The position numbers were made by a program, and so were the translations under genes. Shown in pieces: positions 52,324 to 61,004 of a DNA stretch of 64,000 nucleotides (position 1 is its first letter; each line of letters starts with the position of its first letter). The DNA lies in NCBI GenBank assembly GCA_033283335.1, contig JAWMQP010000007.1, positions 1-64,000 of the forward strand, written 5' to 3'. The notes below the pieces were generated by a model. The model made no database searches. It worked only from the letters and a program-made list of their open reading frames with translations, and was not told the origin of the DNA. The stretch comes from Pseudomaricurvus sp033283335 (lineage in GTDB: Bacteria; Pseudomonadota; Gammaproteobacteria; Pseudomonadales; Cellvibrionaceae).

Positions 52324-53901
52324 ATGTTGTTGACTCGCAAACGAACTGGTCTGCTCGCTGGCCTTCTTGCATCCGGAACGGTCGGACTCTCACCGATCAG
52401 CCACGCGGAATCCCTGGACCAGGCCGTGGACGCCTGGATTACGCCGTTAAGCACGGCGCTGTCCGATGTCGTGTTTTACAAGGCAAACCTGTTTGGCACG
52501 GATATTCCTTTGATCGTACTCTGGCTGGCCTTGGCCGCCACCTTCTTCACGCTCTACATGGGATTCATCAATCTGCGCGCCTTTGGTCACGCCATTCGCC
52601 TGGTTCGCGGTGATTATCACGACCCCAATCACTCGGGAGAGATCTCCCACTTCCAGGCGGTGGCCACGGCGGTTTCCGGCACGGTGGGTATCGGCAATAT
52701 CGGTGGTGTGGCGGTGGCCATTGCCATAGGCGGGCCAGGGGCGGCGTTCTGGCTGATCATTGCCGGCTTTCTGTCCATGTCCACCAAGCTGGTGGAATGC
52801 ACCCTGGGGGTTAAATATCGGCGCCAGAACGCCGACGGCTCGGTATCCGGTGGCCCGATGTACTATCTGGAGGCGTTTTTAAGCCAGCGCAACTTCCCCA
52901 AACTGGGCAAATTGCTGGGCGGCTTTTACGCCCTGGCGCTGGTCATAGGCTGTTTTGGTATTGGCAACATGTTCCAGTCCAACCAGGCCTATGCCCAGTT
53001 CGTCAACATTACCGGTCGCGACGCCAGTTTCTTCGCCGACAAGGGCTGGTTATTTGGCCTGTTGCTGGCCATCCTGATCGGCGTGGTCATTCTCGGCGGC
53101 ATCCGCTCCATTGCCAAGGTGGCGGGTAAAGTGGTGCCCTTTATGGCGGTGCTGTATGTGGTATCGGCGCTGGTGATCATCGGCCTGAGTGCGGAACATA
53201 TCCCCACTGCATTCGCCATGATGTTTGAGGGTGCCTTTACCAGTGAAGGGGCTACCGGTGGCATGATTGGCGCCATGATTGTCGGCTTCCAGCGAGCCCT
53301 GTTTTCCAACGAAGCCGGTATCGGCTCGGCCTCAATTGCCCACTCAGCGGTGCAAACCGACCAGCCCGCTTCCGAGGGCATTGTCTCCCTGCTGGAGCCG
53401 TTTATTGATACCGTGGTGATCTGCACCCTCACCTCGCTGGTCATTATCACCACCGCCTACCCCAACGGTTTGATGGATTCCGGGCTGGAAGGCATTGCCC
53501 TGACCTCAGCGGCGTTTGAACATCACATCAGCTGGTCGCCCTACCCTCTGGCTATCGCCGGCCTGTTATTTGCCTTTTCCACCGCCATTTCCTGGTCTTA
53601 CTATGGTCTGAAGGGCTGGACCTACCTGTTTGGTGAAGCCAACCACAGTCAGAATGTGTTCAAACTGATCTTCTGTGCCTTTATCATGCTCGGCTGTATG
53701 ACCAACCTGACCTCGGTATTGGCCTTCTCCGATGCGATTGTGTTCCTGATTGCGGTGCCGAACATCATCGGCCTGTACCTGTTTGCCCCTGAAGTGAAAC
53801 GGGAAATCAACCAGTACCTGGCCAAGGTAAAATCCGGACAGATCACCCCCTCGCCAGACGCGACGACCGGCACCGTACCAGAGGCCCGCGAAGCGGCCTG
53901 A
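52324..53901 (+). CDS. AGCS-family sodium:amino-acid (alanine/glycine) symporter
   Basis: 525 residues. A signal-like N-terminus (MLLTRKRTGLLAGLLASGTV...SHAES) precedes about 11 membrane segments. Family hallmarks: ATAVSGTVGIGNIGGVAVAI, GGPGAAFWLIIAGFLSMSTK, VSGGPMYYLE and FSNEAGIGSASIAHSAV. AGCS proteins import alanine or glycine with Na+. It diverges from the aldehyde dehydrogenase gene over a shared operator-like repeat. It may handle alanine (a product of Tpa) or taurine itself; this is inference. A strong terminator follows. Confidence 0.92.
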   Translation: MLLTRKRTGLLAGLLASGTVGLSPISHAESLDQAVDAWITPLSTALSDVVFYKANLFGTDIPLIVLWLALAATFFTLYMGFINLRAFGHAIRLVRGDYHDPNHSGEISHFQAVATAVSGTVGIGNIGGVAVAIAIGGPGAAFWLIIAGFLSMSTKLVECTLGVKYRRQNADGSVSGGPMYYLEAFLSQRNFPKLGKLLGGFYALALVIGCFGIGNMFQSNQAYAQFVNITGRDASFFADKGWLFGLLLAILIGVVILGGIRSIAKVAGKVVPFMAVLYVVSALVIIGLSAEHIPTAFAMMFEGAFTSEGATGGMIGAMIVGFQRALFSNEAGIGSASIAHSAVQTDQPASEGIVSLLEPFIDTVVICTLTSLVIITTAYPNGLMDSGLEGIALTSAAFEHHISWSPYPLAIAGLLFAFSTAISWSYYGLKGWTYLFGEANHSQNVFKLIFCAFIMLGCMTNLTSVLAFSDAIVFLIAVPNIIGLYLFAPEVKREINQYLAKVKSGQITPSPDATTGTVPEAREAA

Positions 53902-53953
53902 ACCCAACTCCTCGGCAAGCGCTGAACAACAGCTCGGCTGAACGGCTACACTG

Positions 53954-53981
53954 AAAGGACCCTCACCGGGTCCTTTTTTTT
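53954..53981 (+). terminator. Rho-independent terminator of the symporter gene
   Basis: AAAGGACCC-TCACC-GGGTCCTTT with a run of eight T, about 50 bp after the stop codon at 53901. Confidence 0.93.
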
Positions 53982-54028
53982 GAGTCGACATTCTTGAGTC
54001 GATACTCTTGTAGCGATAAGACAGCGCC

Positions 54029-54820
54029 ATGAACAAAGCCTCCCAGACCTATGGCAGTTACCTTAAGATTGAGGAGCTGCTGACACTGCAACAGCTGCAG
54101 TCGCGGCCCGCCGAACACGACGAGTTACTGTTCATCATTATCCACCAGACCTACGAGCTCTGGTTTAAACAAATCCTCCATGAAATGGATAAGTTGCGCG
54201 CCACACTGAGTCGGGGAGAGACCTGGTCATCCGCCAAGACCTTTCGCCGCATACTCACCATCCTGAAGACCCTGGTTGGCCAAATAGACATACTGGAAAC
54301 CATGACCCCGCTGGAATTTGTCAGCTTCCGGCGTTTTCTCGACAGTTCCAGCGGGTTTCAGTCGTGGCAATTTCGGGAACTGGAAATTGTCTGCGGACTG
54401 CACTCCCCGCAAGCACTGGAAGTGCAAAAAGTGGTACCGGAACACTATCGTCAATTGCAACAACGCATGACGGAAGAGACGCTCTGGCACTGTTTTATCG
54501 CCTACCTGATTTATCGCCGCCACCCACTGCAATTGCCCCAGGCCTGCCATACTCAGGGATTGATTTATGAAGCGGACAGCGAACAACAACAGCGGCTGGT
54601 GCAGATTATCAAAACAGACCCTGAAGCCAACGTAATCTCGGAACTGATGATCGATTTTGACGAAGGTCTGCAGGAGTGGCGCTACCGCCACGTCAAAATG
54701 GTGGAGCGCACCATTGGCTCCAAACCCGGTACCGGCGGCTCACCCGGAGCAGCGTATCTGCACAGCACGTTACATCGCAGCGTGTTCCCCGACCTGTGGG
54801 CCATCCGAGCCCTGTTTTAG
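54029..54820 (+). CDS. kynA: Tryptophan 2,3-dioxygenase KynA
   Basis: 263 residues. A haem enzyme opening the indole ring of L-tryptophan to N-formylkynurenine. Family segments: YGSYLKIEELLTLQ, ELLFIIIHQTYELWFKQILH (distal-side residues), FRRFLDSSSGFQSWQFRELE and RYRHVKMVERTIGSKPGTGG (proximal haem histidine in the RHVKMVER part). It is followed after 12 bp by a kynureninase-like gene; no kynurenine formamidase gene lies nearby. Confidence 0.96.
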   Translation: MNKASQTYGSYLKIEELLTLQQLQSRPAEHDELLFIIIHQTYELWFKQILHEMDKLRATLSRGETWSSAKTFRRILTILKTLVGQIDILETMTPLEFVSFRRFLDSSSGFQSWQFRELEIVCGLHSPQALEVQKVVPEHYRQLQQRMTEETLWHCFIAYLIYRRHPLQLPQACHTQGLIYEADSEQQQRLVQIIKTDPEANVISELMIDFDEGLQEWRYRHVKMVERTIGSKPGTGGSPGAAYLHSTLHRSVFPDLWAIRALF

Positions 54821-54832
54821 GGGAGAGCGACA

Positions 54833-56041
54833 ATGCCATCCACCTCGCCCCATGACCCGGATCTACTCGCCAATCAACTGAGTCCTCATTACCGCTGCTT
54901 TGATGTCGCCAATCGGTTGCTGTTCACGGGCCACTCCCACCAAGCCTGGCCGGATGTGGCACGCGAGGGCCAGCTGGAAGCCTTTGACTGGGCCGCCACC
55001 CGTGTGGATGACAAATGGCAGCGGGCCCTGGCTAAAGTCGACCAGTTGCGGGACTATTTGCGTCACTGGTACGAAGATGACAGCGGTCTCTATTGTCTCG
55101 GTCAGAATACCCATATGCTGCTGTGCAGCTGGCTGTCGAGCCTGGACTGGACACAGAAACCGCGCCTGGTCACGTCCGACGGCGAGTTTCACTCCCTCTT
55201 CCGACAATTACAGCGGCTGCAGGAAACCGGTATCGAGGTGGAGTTTGTAGCCACTCAGCCGCTGGAAACCTTTGCCGACAGACTCTGCCAGCAGCTGCAT
55301 CGGCCCACCACAGCGGTACTGATCTCGCGCGTGCTGTTTGGCAGCTCACTGATTGTGCCGTCACTCAACGTGATCGCCGAGCACTGCCTGCAGCGGGAGA
55401 TTCCCCTGCTGCTGGACGATTACCACGGCACCAATGTCTCGCGCCTGTCCCTGGCGGAGGAGCCCATGTCCCAGGTTTACCTCGTCACAGGCGGCTACAA
55501 GTATTTGCAGTGGGGCGAAGGCAATTGCTTCCTGCGCTACCCGCAGGACTGCCAACTGAAACCGGTGATGACCGGCTGGTATGGGTCCTTCTCCACCCTG
55601 GATCAACCCCGAACGACACAACAGGGCACGCAACCGGTGGCATTCGACCGCGAACAGAAGTTCGCCTCCGCCACCTACGATCCCACCTCCCAGTTTCGTG
55701 CCGCCCGGGTGGTGGAGTTTTTCCGCCAGCAGCAGCTCAGCCCCGAGCGCCTGCAACAGCAATACCAGGCGCAGATCCACACATTGCAGCAGTGCTTTTT
55801 GGCGCTGCAGTTACCGGCAAACGCGATTCAGTTAGCGCACCCCTATTCCCTGGCGCACAACGGTGGATTTCTGGCCTTGCGCAGCCCCAGGGCCAACCAA
55901 CTGTGTGAGGCATTGAAGAAAGCGGGGGTGCTAACAGACAGTCGTGGTGACATTTTGCGTTTTGGCGTTGCCCCCTATATCCACTCAAACCAGATTGAAC
56001 AAGCCATGGGACAATTGAAAGACGTGGTGTTAAACGGCTGA
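54833..56041 (+). CDS. kynU: Kynureninase-like class V PLP enzyme
   Basis: 402 residues, class V aminotransferase fold. The PLP lysine is K223 in TGGYKYLQWGEGN, the pattern seen in kynureninases (GYKYLxxGxG), with the cofactor aspartate in LLLDDYHGTN. It would split kynurenine (or 3-hydroxykynurenine) to anthranilate (or 3-hydroxyanthranilate) and alanine. The start FTGHSHQAWPDVAREG is less like the Pseudomonas KynU, so it is a divergent member. Co-transcription with kynA (12-bp gap, AGGGGAGA before ATG) supports the assignment. Confidence 0.87.
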   Translation: MPSTSPHDPDLLANQLSPHYRCFDVANRLLFTGHSHQAWPDVAREGQLEAFDWAATRVDDKWQRALAKVDQLRDYLRHWYEDDSGLYCLGQNTHMLLCSWLSSLDWTQKPRLVTSDGEFHSLFRQLQRLQETGIEVEFVATQPLETFADRLCQQLHRPTTAVLISRVLFGSSLIVPSLNVIAEHCLQREIPLLLDDYHGTNVSRLSLAEEPMSQVYLVTGGYKYLQWGEGNCFLRYPQDCQLKPVMTGWYGSFSTLDQPRTTQQGTQPVAFDREQKFASATYDPTSQFRAARVVEFFRQQQLSPERLQQQYQAQIHTLQQCFLALQLPANAIQLAHPYSLAHNGGFLALRSPRANQLCEALKKAGVLTDSRGDILRFGVAPYIHSNQIEQAMGQLKDVVLNG

Positions 56042-56055
56042 ATCAAGCCATGAAG

Positions 56056-56529
56056 TCAGGAGGCCAGTGCCGCGAGGATATTGCGGGTGCTGATTACGCC
56101 GGCAATGAGCCCCATCTTGGTGACAAAGATTCGCCGAATGCCGTGCTGCAACATGACATAGGCCACTTCCTGCAAGTTCGCCTGGCTGTCGACCTGAATC
56201 ACCCCTTCCGTCATGATTTGATTGACGGTACAGTTCTCATCCGCTTTCACCAACATCGTTTGCAGCGTATTGCGGTCGTATTTCTGACCAATGTATTCGG
56301 CGTAGACGTCCTGAATCAGCACACCCTTCTCTTCCACCGGTTTATTTTCAAAGGCGAGAATGTCCGTGACGGTGACCACCCCAACCAGGCTGTGATCACT
56401 GGCTATTACCGGGGCACCGCTGATCTCATGCTTGAGAAAAAAATCCGACAGGCGACGGATGGACCAGCCCTCGTACACCATCAGCACATTGGGTGTCATC
56501 ACGTCTTCGGCAGTCAGGGCGGTTTTCAT
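56056..56529 (-). CDS. CBS-domain pair protein
   Basis: 157 residues from ATG 56529 (GGAG ~7 nt upstream), rather than 56589. Two CBS motifs: ~8-65 (VMTPNVLMVYEGWSIRRLSD, GVVTVTDIL) and ~95-155 (IMTEGVIQVDSQANLQEVAY, GVISTRNILAAL). CBS pairs bind adenine nucleotides and act as energy sensors, usually on a partner protein. No partner is evident; it stands alone and converges with kynU. Confidence 0.9.
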   Translation of the reverse strand: MKTALTAEDVMTPNVLMVYEGWSIRRLSDFFLKHEISGAPVIASDHSLVGVVTVTDILAFENKPVEEKGVLIQDVYAEYIGQKYDRNTLQTMLVKADENCTVNQIMTEGVIQVDSQANLQEVAYVMLQHGIRRIFVTKMGLIAGVISTRNILAALAS

Positions 56530-56651
56530 GGGGGTCTCCAGCCGGGCAGGCGTCCTTGTGTTTTGCAGGGCTTGTGTTTGCAAGATCAATGCACGGAAAC
56601 ATCACTCTGACTTTGAGTATAGCAGCTGCTACTGCCCCATCCGACGGGGCC

Positions 56652-57662
56652 TCACAGGCGGGAACAGTAGTCCTGATCAGATAATTGGGGGGAAAACCAG
56701 ACAATATCCGCCTGGCCATGGGTCAGTGCCGGGTAATCTTCGGGTTCGAACTTGTCAGGCTGCACTTCCAGCATCAACAACGTCAAACTGTCTTCCTGGA
56801 CACGGCGCCCGCCAGTCACCGCTAAGTGCTGAGGCACGCCAACATCCTTGCGCGCATGCACACCCCCGGCGATCAGAATACGCCGGGGTGTCGCCGCCGA
56901 GGTCAGCGCAAACGCCATACTGGCATCCTTGGCCAGCTGAATCTGCATCATCGGCTGCAACTTGTCGCGCGGCATTTTGCCGCAATGGGAGTCATACACC
57001 AGCTCGACAATCGGTGCCTCCAGTGCCGTTTGCAGCGAGGCTGCGGAGGCAAATCGCCCGTTGGAGCGCAGAGCTTCCTGGCCCAACGACGCCAGCCCCT
57101 GGGCGTAGATGCCCATCATCCGCGAGCGGTCGATATTGCCGGCAAGCAGCTGGCCCTGTTGCTGCAATACCTGCAGAAACAGCGGGCCATAGTCGCTCCA
57201 AGGCCAGCCTTTTTCGGGCCATTGCAACAGCTGCTGCAAGCGATCCAGGGACAGCCTCGAAGCCCCGGCGGATAAATCCGACAGCGTCGATACGTGTCGG
57301 TCATCGAGCATTTCAAACACCACCGCGGTGTTGCCATCCACCAGATCGCGCAACAAGCGCGCTTCCAACCGGTGATGATCGGGGTTATCGTGCTTCTCGC
57401 CGATGAGCAGCAATGACGACTGGGCCAGGCGTGGCAGCAAGTCGCCATAGCTCAGAGACTCACCCTCGGCACTGACGAACCGCCCCACTAGCGGATGCGC
57501 CTGTAACAGCGGTGATTGCCAGGTGGTCTCGGCCAGGGCTGCACTGGGCCCTATCAGGCTCCCCCAGACAGCGAAGACCGTGACAAAGGTCGCCACAAAC
57601 CCGCTGTGGGTTTGTGCGATGAGGCATTTCAGGGTTTTGCAGAAGCCGGATTCCTCAGCCAT
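56652..57662 (-). CDS. ChaN-family (DUF399) haem/iron-regulated-like protein
   Basis: 336 residues from ATG 57662, 11 bp after the EVE gene stop; the open frame to 57713 lies inside that gene. A hydrophobic segment (~25-45) ends SAALAE, acting as signal peptide or anchor. The conserved motif LLIGEKHDNPDHH matches the ChaN/EreA-like fold (GExHxxxxHH). Other parts: VFEMLDDRH and RILIAGGVHARKDVGVP. ChaN-like lipoproteins bind haem in Campylobacter; no lipobox is visible here. Probably translationally coupled to the EVE gene. Function unproven. Confidence 0.83.
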   Translation of the reverse strand: MAEESGFCKTLKCLIAQTHSGFVATFVTVFAVWGSLIGPSAALAETTWQSPLLQAHPLVGRFVSAEGESLSYGDLLPRLAQSSLLLIGEKHDNPDHHRLEARLLRDLVDGNTAVVFEMLDDRHVSTLSDLSAGASRLSLDRLQQLLQWPEKGWPWSDYGPLFLQVLQQQGQLLAGNIDRSRMMGIYAQGLASLGQEALRSNGRFASAASLQTALEAPIVELVYDSHCGKMPRDKLQPMMQIQLAKDASMAFALTSAATPRRILIAGGVHARKDVGVPQHLAVTGGRRVQEDSLTLLMLEVQPDKFEPEDYPALTHGQADIVWFSPQLSDQDYCSRL

Positions 57663-57673
57663 CGGCACTTTGC

Positions 57674-58150
57674 TCAAGCTGAACCGGCTACAGCCTGCAG
57701 AATGGTTTGCCACTCAGCTGCTGTGACCGGCTGCACTGATAAGCGCCCCTGTTTGACCAGCACCATCTCGCTCAGCTGGGGCATGGCTTTGATCGTTTGC
57801 AACGGCAACACCGCGGCAAACTTTTTCACAAAGGCAATATCCACGGACACCCAGCGGGGTTTGTCCGGTGACGACTTATCATCGAAGTAGGCGCTGTCGG
57901 GATCGAACTGCAGCGGATCAGGATAGGGTTCCGTCACCACTTTGGCAATCCCGGCCACCCCCACCAACTTGCAGCTGCTGTGGTAGATCAGTACCTGATC
58001 CCCCACCCGCACCTGGTCGCGCAACAGGTTGCGCGCCTGGTAATTGCGAATGCCATCCCAACGCTCGGACTGACGCTGTTGCAGGTCATCTATGCTGAAC
58101 TCATCGGGTTCCGTCTTGAACAGCCAGTAGCTTGGGATGCTGTTTGCCAT
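57674..58150 (-). CDS. EVE-domain protein
   Basis: 158 residues. Full EVE fold: YWLFKTEPDEFSIDDLQ, WDGIRNYQARNLLRDQ, VGDQVLIYHSSCKLVGVAG. EVE domains, related to PUA and YTH, recognise modified bases in nucleic acids; this stand-alone form is common in proteobacteria and its target is unknown. Cytoplasmic. Lies upstream of the ChaN-like gene on the same strand. Confidence 0.93.
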   Translation of the reverse strand: MANSIPSYWLFKTEPDEFSIDDLQQRQSERWDGIRNYQARNLLRDQVRVGDQVLIYHSSCKLVGVAGIAKVVTEPYPDPLQFDPDSAYFDDKSSPDKPRWVSVDIAFVKKFAAVLPLQTIKAMPQLSEMVLVKQGRLSVQPVTAAEWQTILQAVAGSA

Positions 58151-58218
58151 GCTGGAGTTTCCGTTCGGCTAATGTCCGTACCTTATCGAATATGTACCTT
58201 TAAGATAAGCGACTTGCG

Positions 58219-60597
58219 CTACAGGCGGCCGTTTTTCTTCGCCGAAGCCTGGGCGAACAGAGCCGCCATAGTGCCCTCTGCGGTCTTGGCCTGACCGCCA
58301 CCCTGCTTGCCATTGCCGCCAAAGCTGCGCTGGCCGCCATTGTTATTCTGACGACGGGAAGGACGACGCTCACCGGCGGCACCGGAGGTTTTCTCCCCCG
58401 GGGTGTCGTCGAGGCGCATGGACATACCAATCCGCTGCCGCGGTACATCCACTTCCATCACTTTCACTTTGACGATATCACCGGCCTTCACCACCTCACG
58501 GGGATCTTTCACAAAAGTGTTCGACAAGGCGGAGATGTGGACCAGGCCATCCTGATGCACCCCCACATCCACAAACGCGCCGAAGTTGGTGACGTTGGTG
58601 ACGGTACCTTCCAGAATCATGCCCGGCTCCAGGTCAGAAATTTTTTCAACACCGTCCTGAAACTGCGCGGTTTTGAATTCCGGACGCGGGTCGCGACCCG
58701 GCTTGTCCAACTCACTGATGATGTCGGTGACCGTTGGCACACCGAACTTGTCATCGGTGTAATCCACGGCTTTGAGGCTGCGTAAGAACGAGGAATCCCC
58801 CATCAAGTTGTGAATGGGACGGCTGTTTTTGGCGGCGATTTTTTCCACCACCGAATAGGATTCCGGGTGCACGGCGGAGGCGTCCAGCGGGTTTTCTCCG
58901 CCTGCAACGCGCAGGAAGCCCGCCGCCTGTTCAAACGTTTTAGCACCGAAGCGGGAGACGTTTTTCAGTTCCTCGCGACTCTTAAAGGCGCCGTTCTGAT
59001 CGCGAAACTCGACAATATTATTGGCGATGGATTGGTTCAGGCCCGATACCCGCGCCAGCAGCGGTGCCGAAGCGGTATTCACTTCCACCCCCACGGCGTT
59101 TACACAGTCTTCCACCACCGCGTCCAGCGAACGTGCCAGTTGCGTCTGGGATACATCGTGCTGGTACTGGCCCACACCAATGGACTTGGGTTCGATCTTC
59201 ACCAGTTCCGCCAGTGGATCCTGCAATCGGCGGGCAATGGAAATGGCGCCGCGAATGGTGACGTCCAGATCCGGGAATTCCTTGGCGGCAAACTCGGAGG
59301 CGGAATACACCGACGCACCGGCCTCATTGACCATAACTTTCTGGGCCTGAATGTCCTTGTGTGCTTTCAGCACATCGCCAACAAACTTGTCGGTTTCCCG
59401 CGAGGCGGTGCCATTGCCGATGGCAATCAGACCGACGTCGTATTTTTTGCACAGGTTGACCAGCACAGCTTCCGCTTCACGCACCTTGTTCTGTGGTGGC
59501 GTCGGGAAGATGGCACAGTGATCCAGCACCTTGCCGGTAGCGTCCACCACCGCCACTTTACAGCCGGTGCGCAGGCCCGGGTCGAGGCCAATGGTGGCTT
59601 TCTGGCCAGCCGGGGCCGCCAGCAGCAGGTCTTTCAGGTTGCTAGCAAACACCTGAATCGCCTCATCCTCGGCGCGTTCACGAATCTCACCCAGCAAGTC
59701 GGTTTCCAGGTGGGTCAACAGTTTCACCCGCCAGGTCCAACGCACCACTTCCGCCAGCCATTTATCGGCGGCCCGGCCCTGATCTCTGACTTGCCAGAAG
59801 TCGGCAATCATCGCCTCACAGGGGTGGGCCGTGGTGCGGTCGTCCTCTTCCCCCAGTGTGATAGCGATGGACAGGAAGCCTTCGTTGCGACCGCGGAACA
59901 TCGCCAGCGCCCGGTGCGAGGGAACCGCGCTCAGGGGCTCATCGTGTTCGAAATAGTCCTGGAACTTGGCCGCCTCGTTCTGCTTGCCGTCCATCACCCG
60001 GGCTGAAATCACACCCTCGCTCTTGAGGAAGCTGCGCAACTTGCCCAGCAGTTCAGCGTTTTCACTGAACTGCTCCATCAAAATGTACTTGGCGCCGTCG
60101 AGAGCGGCCTTGATGTCGGTAATTTTCTGCGCTTCCTCACCGCCGTCGTTGAGCTCACCGCCCACCACATATTTGACAGCTTCGGTTTCCGGCGCCAGGC
60201 TCGGGTCGGCCAGCAGGTCGTTGGCCAGGGGTTCCAGGCCCGCCTCTCGGGCAATCTGGCCTTTGGTGCGGCGTTTGGGTTTGTACGGTAAATACAGATC
60301 TTCAAGGCGATTTTTGGTGTCGGCGCTGTTGATGTCGGCTGCCAGTTCCGGGGTCAACTTGCCCTGCTCTTCGATGCTTTTCAGGATAGTGGCGCGACGG
60401 TCTTCCAGCTCGCGCAGGTAACGCAGCCGTTCTTCCAGATTCCGCATCTGTGTGTCATCCAGGCCGCCGGTGACCTCTTTCCGGTAACGGGCGATAAAGG
60501 GCACGGTGGCCCCCTCATCCAGCAAGGCAACGGCGGCGTCAACCTGGCGTTCCTGAGCGCCAAGTTCCTCGGCAATACGGGCGGAAATACTTTTCAT
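58219..60597 (-). CDS. tex: RNA-binding transcriptional accessory protein Tex
   Basis: 792 residues with the complete Tex architecture: helical N-terminus (MKSISARIAEELGAQERQVD), YqgF-like RNase H fold (~325-450; IGLDPGLRTGCKVAVVDATG), helix-hairpin-helix (~490-560), and an S1 RNA-binding domain (~640-715; GTVTNVTNFGAFVDVGVHQD). A Gly/Asn/Gln-rich tail (~740-792) ends KKNGRL. Tex binds nucleic acids and affects transcription. The tail is low-complexity, common in S1-type proteins. Single-gene unit. Confidence 0.95.
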   Translation of the reverse strand: MKSISARIAEELGAQERQVDAAVALLDEGATVPFIARYRKEVTGGLDDTQMRNLEERLRYLRELEDRRATILKSIEEQGKLTPELAADINSADTKNRLEDLYLPYKPKRRTKGQIAREAGLEPLANDLLADPSLAPETEAVKYVVGGELNDGGEEAQKITDIKAALDGAKYILMEQFSENAELLGKLRSFLKSEGVISARVMDGKQNEAAKFQDYFEHDEPLSAVPSHRALAMFRGRNEGFLSIAITLGEEDDRTTAHPCEAMIADFWQVRDQGRAADKWLAEVVRWTWRVKLLTHLETDLLGEIRERAEDEAIQVFASNLKDLLLAAPAGQKATIGLDPGLRTGCKVAVVDATGKVLDHCAIFPTPPQNKVREAEAVLVNLCKKYDVGLIAIGNGTASRETDKFVGDVLKAHKDIQAQKVMVNEAGASVYSASEFAAKEFPDLDVTIRGAISIARRLQDPLAELVKIEPKSIGVGQYQHDVSQTQLARSLDAVVEDCVNAVGVEVNTASAPLLARVSGLNQSIANNIVEFRDQNGAFKSREELKNVSRFGAKTFEQAAGFLRVAGGENPLDASAVHPESYSVVEKIAAKNSRPIHNLMGDSSFLRSLKAVDYTDDKFGVPTVTDIISELDKPGRDPRPEFKTAQFQDGVEKISDLEPGMILEGTVTNVTNFGAFVDVGVHQDGLVHISALSNTFVKDPREVVKAGDIVKVKVMEVDVPRQRIGMSMRLDDTPGEKTSGAAGERRPSRRQNNNGGQRSFGGNGKQGGGQAKTAEGTMAALFAQASAKKNGRL

Positions 60598-61004
60598 AGA
60601 CAGAACTCTGGGTATTCAAAGGTTGTGTAGGATTGATCCAGGCAGGAGGCTGAGTCGTAATTGCTCTACAGTAACTGCTCGACAATCGTGGCCAGGCTTT
60701 TCGGTGGCCATCTTATTCGGTGGCTCATTATGCGAAAATCAGGCGGTCGAATACAGCCTTGTTTTTGCCCAATTTTTATGGCTTTGACAGATGATAAGTT
60801 GGGTAAAGTGCCAGGACAGCACCACTTCCACCCCACTAGACTGGAACAACTACTATTGCCCGGCGATTCACCCATATATAAAGAAGGCTGTCGAGGCAGT
60901 GAAGCCAAGCCCAGGTCCCCTCAGGCGTACTGGGCGGCTCATCAACTGTTGGAAAAAACATTACGATTCGATAACCGCATCACAGTCAGCAGAAAGGAGG
61001 CTCA
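60598..61004. other. Divergent intergenic region tex / RND efflux genes
   Basis: About 400 bp. A rightward open frame (60661-61008) has no ribosome-binding site or similarity and ends in the RND start. I see no clear operator or regulator gene for the efflux pair. The last bases carry AAAGGAGG, the efflux gene's ribosome-binding site. Confidence 0.4.
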
